Source: Rhopalosiphum padi
Taxonomy: Eukaryota; Arthropoda; Insecta; Hemiptera; Aphididae
Assembly: GCF_020882245.1 (NCBI RefSeq)
Contig: NC_083597.1
Coordinates: 39,162,652-39,226,651, forward strand
Length of the DNA: 64,000 nucleotides
Reading direction: 5' to 3'
Shown: positions 50,001-62,423 of the stretch, piece after piece
Layout: each line of letters opens with the position of its first letter
Numbering within the stretch: the stretch's first letter is position 1
The notes under the pieces: model-generated
The model's input: only the letters and a program-made list of their open reading frames with translations
Database searches by the model: none
Told to the model about the DNA's origin: nothing
Program-made: the position numbers and the translations under genes

Positions 50001-53000
50001 AGAATTTAAAATTAAAAATGCTCAATATTTTTCAAAATAATTGTGAAAATGGGAATTTTTACTTAAAATTGATTTTCTTATTTTGTTATCTAAAAGCAAA
50101 TAACTTACTTGAAATTTTCACCAAATGTTAATATAAGCATTTTCTATACATGCAACAAAATACAAAATTTGATAATGATTTTTTACATAAAAATACAACT
50201 TCTTATATAATTTCAATTATTTTTAATAGTATGCAGTTACTATTCAGTTCATTAATTATCTTGATTTTAATAAGTTAAAATTAGATAGATCAGTGCCATA
50301 ATCTATTAAAAAATTAACTTAAATAGTAAATGACTCACTGGAGCTCTCTACTTTTCTGTGATTTTTACCATCAATTTCTTTATATTATATGTTTTTATTT
50401 TTCTATGTTAACATTTATCATAACTGCTTTTTGTTCTTTGCTATAGACTGCTAGTATTCAGTTTAAAAAAAAGTAATTTTGAACTTCAAACTTGACATGG
50501 TTCTTGGGTATTTAATAAGTGCCTATTTCATATAAAGATTTTTAATTAATACATATTCAATGTGTTTTTACTGTTTTGTTTTATAATATTTTATTACTTT
50601 TATTATGAATAAATCACACTTTTACAACTCACAGTATGGTGTTGTGTTTTGGTTTTAATTAAATAATTTAATATTATGAAAAAAAAAAAAAAAACGAATG
50701 CTAATTTTTGTTGATATTTTTAGAATTTAGCTCATAAATGTGTTTTTATCACAAATTAAATGTAATTGTTTTTATGACATTAACTTATGTATGTGTTTTT
50801 AAGTTAAAGTTTATCATGTTAAAAATGTTTGGAAAGAAATGTTATTTTGTGGTTATGACTTCCCATAATATTTTATTCACTATTTATTTGTATACAATGT
50901 ATAAGTCTACTTTAATAGAAGCTTTACTGAAGTAACTAAAAAATTGAGTTTTAATTGAATTTATTTTAATTTTAGGCAACGAAGCTCCTATCCTTCAGAA
51001 ACTTGGTATAGAATCATTAGCAGAAAAATATTCAGCTAAGATAAGAGAACAGGATAAACGTTCAAGTAGACACCATCACAGGCGTCGAGATGAATCCAGA
51101 AGAGGCCACAAATATCGTCGTCGTTCTCATTCGAAATCCAGGTTATTATTTGCCCAATTTTTATTCCTCAGCACAAAGACTGTACTAAATCCAATAATAA
51201 ATATTTAGCGCAAAAGTTATCCACAGAAAACAAAGTCCCGGGTCGTCAGCATTGCTGCAATATTATTCTATAAACTTTAGTGAAGGAAGCGCTGAGCACT
51301 TTTTGTACCTATTTGATATTTACATTATCATTTAAATAGAGGTATATCAATTACCCGAAATTATTACTGCTTAAAATTCATGTCTCCGTGACATTATTTT
51401 TCTTTTAGGACTAGGTCAAGATCAACAGAGAAGCCAAAGATGCGAGCACTAGAAGTTAAGAGTTGGAAAGATTTTGTTAAAGGTGGATTTCACTTTGACA
51501 GATTTAGAAGATTCAAAATGGATGAAACTGAAGAAATAAAAGAAAAAGAGCGCAAGTCCAGAAAAAAGAAAAGGCACGGAGACTCAAGATCTGATAGCAA
51601 AAACCATAAAAATGAATCTAACATGTAAATTATTATTAATATTAAATTATATAAATTAAATTAATTTACAAACCTGAAAAACCAAAACATTTAGTAACTT
51701 CATACTGCTCTATAAGCATACTACTGATTTTAGTTAACTTTAAGAAAGTGAAATCATACCTAATAATCAATTCGATTTCTACTCATATCATTCAACAATT
51801 CCTCAAATACACGAAGTTACTGATAAAGTATTAATGTATTTAAAAAAATAATAACACTGCTCAGGTGTATTTCTCGATATCACCTAAAAATTTAATCATG
51901 TCTGATATGATAGGTTATTGTTTAAATTAAAATTGTTTCTACCTGCTCTATGTTACCTTATTCTAAAATTAATTTTGAAGACCAATTCTTTCATTGTTAA
52001 ACATAATAACTCTTACTCTTTCTACTACAAAGTCAATACTAGAGTACTCCAAAGAAGTGATTTATCACCTCTATGGTGTCACATTTGATTCACCCTGAAC
52101 AATTCATACAACTCTAACAACTTATGCTGATAATACAGTCATTCTAGCTGCCCACAATATTCAATACCATTTAAACCAGATCTCAAATTGAACAAACAAA
52201 TGGGAAAAATTAAGATAAACAAAAATAAATCAGTTCAAGTAGATTTCACAATCAATAAGACTGTCTTCAATTATCTTTCAATAACATATCCTTACAAATT
52301 AAAAATATAACCAAGTTTCTAGGAGTCCTTTTGGATAATAGACTAAATTTGGCCCAACATGCAAAAAAAGAAAAGAAAAGAGTAACATTCACCTACACTT
52401 TCTCCGCCATTATCTTCTTCAATAAGTGAAAAATAAAATTTTAATATATGAGACAATTATAACTCATATGTGGTCATATGGTATTCAAATCTGGGGTCAA
52501 ACCAAACACTTCAACATAAGACCAATAATGCTCTACATAACTATCTACAAATCCTAACAGTTAATGAAGTAGCATATCGCCATTACAAAAAAATTCATTC
52601 CAAACTACTCAAACCAAAACTCACTAATCTTTCATATGTCATCAATTACCATTCTCAACAACCAACAAAGAAGACTTAAGAATATTGCCAAAAGAAGTCC
52701 TAAAATTAAAAAATTAAAAAAAAAACTGTTCCCATCCAATCCATATTAATTAAGAGATCAGATACTGTAGACAGTTTCTGAATGGTTCCCTCTAGTCATT
52801 CAAGCAAAATTCATATTATACTTTCATACAGTTTACTTATGTCATATTTAGTATAGATTGTAAATTAAACTTTTTTTTAAAAAAAATCCATGTAAATTCA
52901 TTTAATTTTTTATTATTTTTTTTTTTAAACTATGATCAGTGGTATGTTTAATCTCCTCATTGTATTATAACTAACACTAGATTACAGATATTTACCACAT

Positions 53001-56000
53001 CCAAAGTTATAATTAGGTACCTACTATTTATTCTAATTTTTATGTTATCTTTATTAAAGACTATCCGAGACAGAAAAAGGAACTGGAGATCAGAAATTAC
53101 GCCACAACATATTAGATCGCAAAAAAGAAATTCTCAAGGGTCTTGAAGTCAACACACATGAAGGAGATTTTACAAAAGATTTTCCCAGTTATATTATTCG
53201 ATGCACTAAAAATAAACCAGTAATTAAGTTTAGTGAAAATCCAGCAAATGCCACATACCATCTCCAGAATAGACAGCAAATGTTTGCCACACTTCTACCA
53301 GAAATTGAAGCAATTGTTCTCAAATTCTTATCTTCAATGAAACCAAAAAAGTAATTATATATTTAAGATTAAAAATACTATAATTGTGGGCCTAAAAAGT
53401 AAATTATATTGATATTAATTTAAAAATGAATAATGCAATATTATACTTCGGTCCACAAAATAACAACTAGATTTTACACCTCTAGAATGACATGCGCTTT
53501 GTCTTAATATTTCTCATACTTTTACACTGATTTTTCCACTCAAGTACCATCTGGTTGAGTGTATTCAATTACTATAATCAAGTATGTACACATCAGCCAT
53601 AAGCATATGCCACTGAATCTTATTTTATTACCAATTGATTTGGTCAATATTATATTTGTCTTCTGGTAGTCTTAGTGTTACATAGTAAATATTTTGCTGT
53701 ATAATTGTGGATTTTAAACTGTAGTTGATAAATTGTAATGCTCTGTAAATTTTAATTTATTTACATTTTTTTCAGGCTCAAAGAAAATTATACTGACAAT
53801 AACTTTAGTAACGTTGACGAAAAACTATTAGTTATGATGAAGGATAAAAATATTTATCCATTCAAAGGTTGGTGGCCCAAAACAAATTTTATTGTTACAC
53901 AAGTCAAAGAAGATCCAAATGTTGAAATAGATGAAAATGTATTGATGAATGAAATCACTACTAGTAAACGAACTAAAAAATCTAGATTTAATGATGATAC
54001 ATCTCTTGTTGATTTAAGACCTACTGTTCCATCCAAATGGGACAGTGATTATGATGGTAGTCCAGCTGCTGAGAATAAAGTTTCATATGTTGGAGTTACT
54101 CAAAATGTAGAAATGAATACTAATGATAATGTCTGCATAATCAAAAAAGAAGAAAACAGTCCTTTGGATATAAGTCATCAGGAAGAAGCAATGGACACTG
54201 CATCAGATGTTGGTGAAGACGAATCAAAGATTGAAGTTAATATTTGTCCAGTTCTACCGATTCAGATTCAAGAACCACAAGGACACGCTAAATTGAATAC
54301 AGAATATGAAGAGTTTTTGAAAATTGTAAAAGCTGAAAAGGAAGAAAGTGCCAATTCCATTATTACTACAACTAATAATGTAACTATTCAAAAAGATAAT
54401 GAAAACAATCTATCTACAAAGTCTGTATCAATGAATGATGATTCTATGCAAGACGAGTCTGAAGAGTATATGTCCACAAAATCTTCAGATGAATCTATTT
54501 CATTACACAATGCTGCCGAGGAGTCTGATTCAAATGATGGATCATTTGTTGAAGAGTTATCTTCTGCTATTGATTTAAAGATTAGAAAAAAGAAAAAATC
54601 ATCTAGTAAAAAGTCTAAGACGTTTAAGAGTAAAGAAAGTAAGAAGAAAAGGCATAAATCAAGTTCCAGTGAAAGTTCACAAGACTCAGAATCAGAAAGT
54701 GATAGTAGTTCAGATGATAGCGATTCTGAATCAACTGATTCTAGCTCTACATTTGAAAAAAAGAAGAAAAACAAATCGAAAAATAAGAAAAAAAAGAAAA
54801 CCAAAACAAATTACAAAAAGAAACATAGAAGTGACAAGAATAAGACCAAAAGTCCCGAAGACGAAAAAGAAGATGCTAATAGTAGTATTCTTAACTTAAT
54901 CGAAAAAGCATTAAATGTTGAAATTAAAAAGAGGCCTTCAGATAGTAAAGAACTTAAACAAAAGAAGAAAAAAAAGAAACACGAAAAAAAAGAAAATAAA
55001 TCAAGTGAAGAAGAGAATGATGATAAATTTGAAAAAGTTAAGGATTGTTTAAAAGAAACAATTACAAAATTGGTTAAAACTGATAAAGTGAATAAAAGTC
55101 AGTCTCTTTCATGTGATGACACTGTCATTGAAGTATTAAAATATTTAAATGATAAAGAAAAAAAGAACAAAAAATCAAAGAAAAGTTCAAAAAGAAAGCA
55201 CGATTCAGATATATCTGATGATGAGAAAACACTTAAAAAATCTAGGTTAGCTGATAGTTGTTCAAAACCTAAAGTTAACGATAAGAAAAAGAAGAGTAAA
55301 AAGAAGAAATCTATAGAAAGAAAATCTGTCGATTCAGATGAACACCTGACAAAAAAGAAGTCTAAGAAAAAACCCAAGACCACTGATACTTCAGAGACTG
55401 AAGATCTAGAGGAATTAAACGAAAATAAAAGTAAAAATGATTCAGTTCAGTTTTTTGAATTGCGACCCAATGAGTGGAACATTAATAAAAAAAGTTCCAT
55501 GAGGGGAGTCATCCATCACTCGGAAATAAATAATAAAAATAAAGTACCGCTTGTACATGATACAAGTAGATACGATAAAAATAATAAAAAAAACAAATCT
55601 GATTCCATTAATTTGATAGATAATTGTCATTCTACAAACAGAAGTACAAATAAAAGTGAAATACCTAAGTCGCCTAATGTATTTAAAGACCATGTTGAGG
55701 AAAAAGAAAAAAGAAAAACACAATTGCAAAAGACTAATGAAGATGTCAAAAGTGATAAAATCGACAATGTTTCAAAAAATATAGCAGTAGAAAATGTTTT
55801 AATTAATTTTAAAAATTCAGACTTTAAATCTAATGAAGAAAATGATGAAATGTCGAAGACATTTGTTGATAAATGTCATAATGATTTATTTAAACTTAAA
55901 AATGAGTTACAAAAAACTGTGTTTGAGAAAAATGATAATAGTGAACAACATGATAAAGATAAAAATAAAGATCTTAAGAGTATTTTTAAACCACAGACCC

Positions 56001-59000
56001 AAAACACACCACTTGATCTATATAATAAATCTCCTATTACTTGTATTGTCAACAAACCTGTTACAGAACCCATATCATATAGGGACAAAGTAAAAATGAA
56101 TTTAAAGAAACTTTCCACTTGCCAAAATATGCCGTTTGTTTTTGGATTTTCTTCACCAATCAACCTAATTAAATCAAACAATTTTAAATTGGATAAAACT
56201 AAAGATTTTAAAGTATTTAATGAAGAAGATAAATCTAAAGATGATGATCCAAAAATAGACAATCCAACAGTTAATGAAACCAAACTTTTAAATTCCGATG
56301 AACCAAAAGTAATTCTTCAAACACAAATGAAAGAACCACATGTAACTATTACTGAAAAAGAATCACCTAAATTCAATGTTGAATCTGATAAAAAAGCTGT
56401 AGATCATAGTTATGATTGGGATGACTCTGAAGAATCCGATACTGACCAATCACTTACTACAAGCACGGATACGTCAGAGCATTCAAGTGATGATAGAGAA
56501 AGTGAACAAATTAATTCAAATTCATTGGTAAACGATTCGCCAACTATAAGTAATAAAAATAAGACATTCTCAAATGATAGCAAATTTAAAGAATTTGAGG
56601 AACTTGTATCTAATGTGTTTGAAAAAAATAATTTAGATTCAAGAAGGGAAGAACAAGGATTTCCTTTAGAAGTTGACAATGTCCTTATAGAGAAAGAAAT
56701 AACCTCTTTGTCAAATTTGGCTGATTTCTCTGAACAACATTTAGATAGTGATACTGAAGGTTTGCGAAGTGATGTATTAGTTAAAATGGAAAAAAAAGAT
56801 TCGGTTAGCGATGATCTACTAGAAGTTTCTAAATCTAACAATGAACTAATTACTCAATGGACGTCAGATTGGATAAATTTGGATAAGTCGGTTACTGAAG
56901 TTAATCATTCAAGCAATTCCAAATCTGGGGATGAAGAATTACAATTAAAAAAGAAATCTCGTTGGGACAAACAACCCATGGATAATAATATTAGCAGATC
57001 ACAAAATCTTAATAATGGACTGAAAGAGTTTAATGATGAAACTGAAGCAAAAATCTTGACTGATGAACTAAAATGTATTAGTTCTTCATCCAACAATGAA
57101 GAAATAAAATGTATAAGTTCTTCATCCAACAATGAAGAAATAAAATGTATTAGTTCTTCATCCAACAATGAAGAAATAAAATGTATAAGTTCTTCATCCA
57201 ACAATGAAGAAATAAAATGTATTAGTTCTTCATCCAATAATGAAGAAATAAAATGTATTAGTTCTTCATCCAACAATGAAGATGACCTTTATAATGAACA
57301 AAACCTGGCATGTGAAATAATGTCAATAAATTGCACAAATGATATTCATGAAATTAGTCCTTATGTATATGATGATTATGCTCAAACTTATGAACAATAT
57401 ACTGGTTTACCTATGTATTCTGAAATGAAAACTATTGAACATGATTTATTAAGTCCGATTGACTATAGTGTGTATGAAAACTATAATCCAAATTATAATT
57501 ACCATTCTGAAGATTATAACATGTGGAAATCTATAGATACAGAAACATCTGATCATGGAGTGATTAAAGCCATTCCAACAACCGATGAAACAGTTTTACA
57601 AGTAAGATCATAAATTATTTAATTTATCAGTAATTATTTATGAATGATGTGTATTTACCATTTTATTTATTATTTAGTATGACAATGCTTTTGAAATGTT
57701 GCCCGTTAACAAAGTTTCTGTTGATCAAGTTCAATTCTCTAAAGAGGAGGTAACAAACGAAAACGTTGATATTATTATTACAGATATTCAGGACAATCAG
57801 GTAAATAGACAGTAATTAGACAGTGTATGGTAGTTTTCATGATTGCACATTTTCATAAAAAGACTCATTCAGTTCTCACTCTTTAATTCGTCAATACCAC
57901 CATACACTTTTACAATCACACCAGTATTTAATACTACACTCATAGATATGTATTGTATTAATAACACATGCATTTATTTAAAACCAGACACCAGTTAATC
58001 ATTTTATCATAATCTCAAAATACATTTTTTTGGATAATTTGTAGATTATATTACTATACGTTTATTTAGATAAGATACATTTATGGTACTTATTTAAAAA
58101 AATTAAATTTCTACCATCAATTAACTAAAAATATTTTTAAACTTTTTAAATTATTATAGGTATTAAATAATAAAGTAACTGATTCAATATCCGAGTACTC
58201 TTGGATCTAAATTATTTTAGTATATATAAATAGTACTTAATATTATTTAATATAATGAATGTTAGTATTTCTGTTCGAGATTAATAGACTCAAAAATTAT
58301 GGGATTGATTTATATACTCTAAAGTGATCCCGATTATAAAATAAGTGCACTTTGAATAAGGTTTTTGGAGTTAATTTATAAAAATATTTCATTTACTTAA
58401 TTGTCATTAACAATACTAAATCAAAATATTGTATTTAGGATGAAATTGTCAAAAATGAAAAATCGGATAGTGCAAGTCGTGATGAATTATTTGTCAAATT
58501 GTATCATCAGCATTTTCAACATTACAATCAAAATCCAATTAAATACTCGCTGAGCGATCCTGTTATAATTAACACAGAAGAAGTCAAACTAAATATCCCA
58601 GATAGTTTGATATCTCAAGAAAAGTCTGAAACTGATCAAAATTCTGATAATATAATGTCCATACCTTTACAAACTCGAGCTTATGTATGTATACTCGAAG
58701 ATGATAATACCAATCTTTATCTTACCAGTGACAACTACATGGCATATTGTGCTGTTGAGGATAGATGTATGGTACACATATCTGTAAATCCATGTAGCCG
58801 CGATGGAATAGGGAATGATGTCAGGCATTGTTTCAATATAAGCTTAAGTGGATCAATAAATGAATATTGGCTGCATGCAGATTTAATTCCATTCAACGTT
58901 CCATCTGATGCTGAATCAGGTGTGTTCAGTGATGACGAGATTGACTCTTTGGAATCAGATTCTGGCCACGAAGAAGACTTAAACAATGACAATGAAAATG

Positions 59001-61080
59001 ATGATGATCTAATAGAAAGTGAATGGGAACTAGTTGACAATTTTCATGACGATGTCAATAGCTGGCTAGATGAACCATATATACTTAAAAAATATAATAT
59101 TGAAAATGATGTTAGTCACATCAATGAAGATCATTGTGTGACTAGTTCCTCAGAATCTGACACAGATGGAAGTGAGTTATCAGATTCCTATGTTGAAATG
59201 TTTAATGATAAACAAAATATTAATGAAAATAATAAGTCACTTGAAACTAATGATGATAAACACAAATACCAAAATGTAATCAACAAAGTGATGCCTATAG
59301 ATGTTTCTGAAAATACTGAAAATTCAGATTTAATAGTAGAAACTGAATCATCTGAACAATTACGTATGGACATTGAAGTTAAAGAAGAAATTAATACATT
59401 GGAGGTGATTAATGAGAATAATCTAACTTCAAAAATAAATACAGAAAACAATTGTAATGTCTCCATAAAGTTAGAAGATAAAGAAAACCATGGAAATGAA
59501 TCAGGTAATAACAAACATTTGGAATAAAGTGGTAATAATAATAAAAGTAAACTTTATGTCTACATTTTCTCAATTGATACAATTATGTTTCTGATCTTTT
59601 ATATAATATACTTTAGCTTTATATTAATAGTAACTTTTTAATACATTTATTTATGTTTTATAGGTGTATTCACAAAAGAAAAAATTACTGTTGACGACCT
59701 TTCAATGATGGATACTATTATTAATCAAAAGGTATAATTAAATTAATATTAAATAATAATCTTAAATTACTTTTTACGTACAGTTGTTAAAAAAAATGTT
59801 GTAATACCCATCTTAAAAATTTAATTTTTTTATAAAAAAACTTGTATGTAGATAATTTATTGAATTATATTTGGTTTTAGTTTTGACTAATAATTTGACT
59901 GTTGTACATTATTCAGATATTAATTCAGAAATTAAAAATTCGCGCAAAAGAAAAGATTCGTGAGAAACTGCCTGATACAATAATGGTTCGCTATAGCGAC
60001 AACATGGAAACCATTAAACATCCATTTTTAGGACTGTTTCAGCCACCAACTAACAGTATCCTATCTAAACCAAAGTAAGTTCACACATATTTAAATGTAT
60101 GAATATTATAGTGCATTTCACATAGAATGCGACTCAATTAGAGGGTGTCAGGTGACAGTACTCAAATCAATGGATTGTAGATTTATAATAGAAAATCCTC
60201 CTGTAAATATTATAATAATTCTAAATTTTCCACTTTATTTACGCACTATTATTAGTAACTTTAATGAAAAACTGCTTCCTGGCATGCTATGAGTCGCATT
60301 TGATGTGAAAAGCACTTTGAATTATTATTATTTTTTTTTTTTTACAATAATAGTATTTATAAATTACTTTCAATCACAATTAAATAAAAATATATCTGTA
60401 TGCTTTATATTTTTAATTTATATGAACATATTACCATATCCAAATTATTTATATAAATTTTTTTTTTTAAATATTAATATGTTATTCTTAATTTATTTGT
60501 TATTACTGTACTTATGTAATGTTTTGCCTTATGGTATTTAAGTTAAATATAATAAAATTATTTACAAAAACTTTAATTTTTAATTATTGTGTTTAGGTCT
60601 ATTGAGCCACTATACACTTCTAACATGTCTAAACGTGTGACTTTTGCTGATGGAATCCGTCCTGGTGACAATTTGGCAGCATCTCCAACACACGACGATT
60701 TCGGTCGTCCATTATCACCTCCTCCTCTTAAAGCATTAATGCGGGAAACATTAAAATTCAAACGTAACATGTATCCATTTAAAAAATCAAAAGTACACAC
60801 TAAATTGAAAATGGAAAAAAAGAAAGTGGCCAAAGTAACACCTTCAATTAAGGCAACCAATTCATCAACTATTGAATATTATATCAGCCGTCATCGTCTT
60901 GCTGACTTACCTATTGAAGAAACGCCCAATAGTTTCTCAAGATCTGATTTTTCATCAAATAATGATAATGATGGAACCGAAAAGATGAATACTCCACCTA
61001 GACCCACAAGAGAAGTCACTCCAGTGCCATTTGATACCGAGTGTTGGAATGATGATGATGTAATTAAAAACAACAGATAA
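47010..61080 (+). CDS. Giant disordered nuclear-type protein, unidentified
   Basis: Twelve coding exons join in phase to 7698 nt (2565 aa): 47010-47593, 47687-48288, 48599-48712, 50976-51141, 51409-51624, 53060-53350, 53776-57601, 57678-57800, 58439-59504, 59664-59731, 59917-60074 and 60597-61080. Regions in order: Pro-rich with Tyr/Asn-rich YNYNNYYGYPYPQYQW (~85-165); Gln-rich; an RS-like segment RRRSHSKSRTRSRS (~475-500); a folded-looking stretch (~570-700) with FPSYIIRCTKNKPVIKF and YPFKGWWPKTNF; long Lys/Ser/Glu tracts like nuclear scaffold proteins (~700-1250); SRWDKQ; a 12-aa repeat (1757-1828); a second conserved-looking block in exon 9 (TRAYVCILEDDNTNLYLTSD); and KRVTFADGIRPGD near the end. 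The RS and SRWD motifs suggest RNA processing or chromatin, but I do not recognise the family. Confidence 0.85.
49338..49517. mobile_element. hAT-type MITE (180 bp) in an intron of the large gene
   Basis: The left end CAACATTCCCAAACTTTT and the inverted right end CAGCATTTACCAAAGT form imperfect inverted repeats. A perfect 8-bp target duplication, gtttagac, lies at 49330-49337 and 49518-49525. The terminus resembles the widespread hAT type CAGTGGTTCCCAAACTTTT. No coding capacity. Confidence 0.85.
52050..52800 (+). mobile_element. Decayed non-LTR retrotransposon, reverse-transcriptase 3' part
   Basis: Switching frames on the + strand gives TTYADNTVILAAHN (the YADD-type catalytic box, here YADN). 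Next come pieces like KTKFLGVLLDNRLNLAQH, then ILIYETIITHMWSYGIQIWG (52437-52498) and NIRPIMLYITIYKSLQ, and then QQRRLKNIAKRSPKIKK. The order and spacing match the C-terminal half of Jockey-type reverse transcriptases. Many stops and frameshifts make it inactive. It lies within the intron 51625-53059 of the large gene. Confidence 0.8.
57071..57286 (+). repeat. Six 36-bp tandem repeats inside the giant exon
   Basis: Six in-frame copies encode KCISSSSNNEEI (12 aa). Copies 1, 3, 5 and 6 read tgtattag and copies 2 and 4 read tgtataag, so a 72-bp dimer was amplified. Otherwise the copies are almost identical (one C/T change in copy 5; the last ends in GAT), pointing to recent expansion. Confidence 0.95.
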
Positions 61081-62107
61081 TAATTAAAGATTAAATGAGC
61101 TTTATATATGCGTGACTTAAAACAAATATATTAGAATATCATTTTATGCCTTTAGTTCACTGTTATATAAATATATATACATTTATAATACATATATATT
61201 ATGTCTATAAATTATATATACACCATATACATACGTATTTAATAATTTTACGAATCTATTATATTATTTTATCTGGATCAAAATATGTATTTTAATATTA
61301 TTTATTTTTATTACCTATCCCAATTTTATTATTTTGTGTAAAATTAATGTTTATTATATGAACAATGTTATGTATGGAGGGATGAAAAGACAAACTGCTG
61401 CCACATTTTGAGTACATAACCATTTTTTTTTTAAATTTACTTTTTTTCTTAAAATAATTAATTTTTTATTATAACATCACTTAAGGTATATTATTGTCAT
61501 ATATTGATTAAAAAGAAATCTGAAATAACTGTAACTACTACTGCTATAGGTAATGTAAAACAAACATCTGATTTTGGGTACAGGCATTATAAATATTTTT
61601 AAATATATACTACTTAACCACAAATGTTTTTTCTATGTAATATTCAGCACATTAAAAATGTTTTTTTTATTAAAAAAATTTTAATTTATGATTATTTAAA
61701 TACCTGAACTGTTAAATTTATAAACTTTTTATCATAAACTAATTTTTAACTCTTACCTATTTTTTCAGTATAATATATAATTTTTACTGATTGTAAAATT
61801 GTCCAATTTACTAATACTCCAATTATATTATTTGATATTTATGGCAGAATATCAATCACTGTCATTTAAAATCTCTAAACCTTTCCTGGAATAAAATTTC
61901 TAGGTAGTTATAAATTCATTATTAACCATTTTTTATGTTATTATAAGTTATTTTAAATGACAAACTATAATTTAAAAAAAAAAATAATATTGTAATTGCA
62001 TTTTTAAATTGAGTTTTTAACTATTATTATAATATTATGTAATGTGGTGTATTATATATTATGTGTATTGGCGTATTGTAACTATATCAAGTAATGTTTT
62101 AAAAAAC

Positions 62108-62113
62108 AATAAA
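62108..62113 (+). terminator. Candidate polyadenylation signal of the large gene
   Basis: AATAAA about 1 kb after the stop, followed by another near match. An alternative AATAAA lies at 61890-61895. Sequence from 61081 to here is A/T-rich 3' UTR with no frame. Confidence 0.4.
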
Positions 62114-62275
62114 TTAATAATAAAAATTTGATTAAAACTAAAAACAGATTTTAATGACCTAGAGTTTATTCACAGATGTAAAACTATGATAAATATATTA
62201 GACATAAAATAAAAATTAAACTATAAATACTCTGAATTTGATTGATGACCTTTTTTTAAAAATTCCAATTTTGAA

Positions 62276-62423
62276 AAATTGTATGAACGATCCGAATGGT
62301 TGTTGTTCGTTTTATAACGAACAACGCTGCTTACCTGAGGGTATTTTAGTCAAAGCGTGTAATAACAGAAGACCGCAGACGTGTGATAGGACGGATAATA
62401 TACAGGGGTATAGCTACGATTAA
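62276..62423 (+). other. Small Cys-rich reading frame, status doubtful
   Basis: An open frame encodes a peptide with six cysteines in 35 residues, spaced C-X6-C-C-X7-C-X9-C-X7-C, then TDNIQGYSYD and a stop. Base composition is higher in G+C than the flanks. No signal peptide precedes it in frame. The first ATG is at 62283, after the first Cys. It could be the last exon of a secreted Cys-rich peptide, or chance. I do not recognise it. Confidence 0.25.

Noticed and set aside
51440..51628. Large gene ending at a stop at 51628
   Set aside because: A donor GTAAAT at 51625 precedes the stop, and the next exon (53060) continues in phase with similar Lys-rich composition.
54388..56841. Several long minus-strand frames rich in Ser, Leu and Phe
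   Set aside because: They are shadows of the Lys/Ser-rich giant exon, which is linked in phase to exons on both sides.
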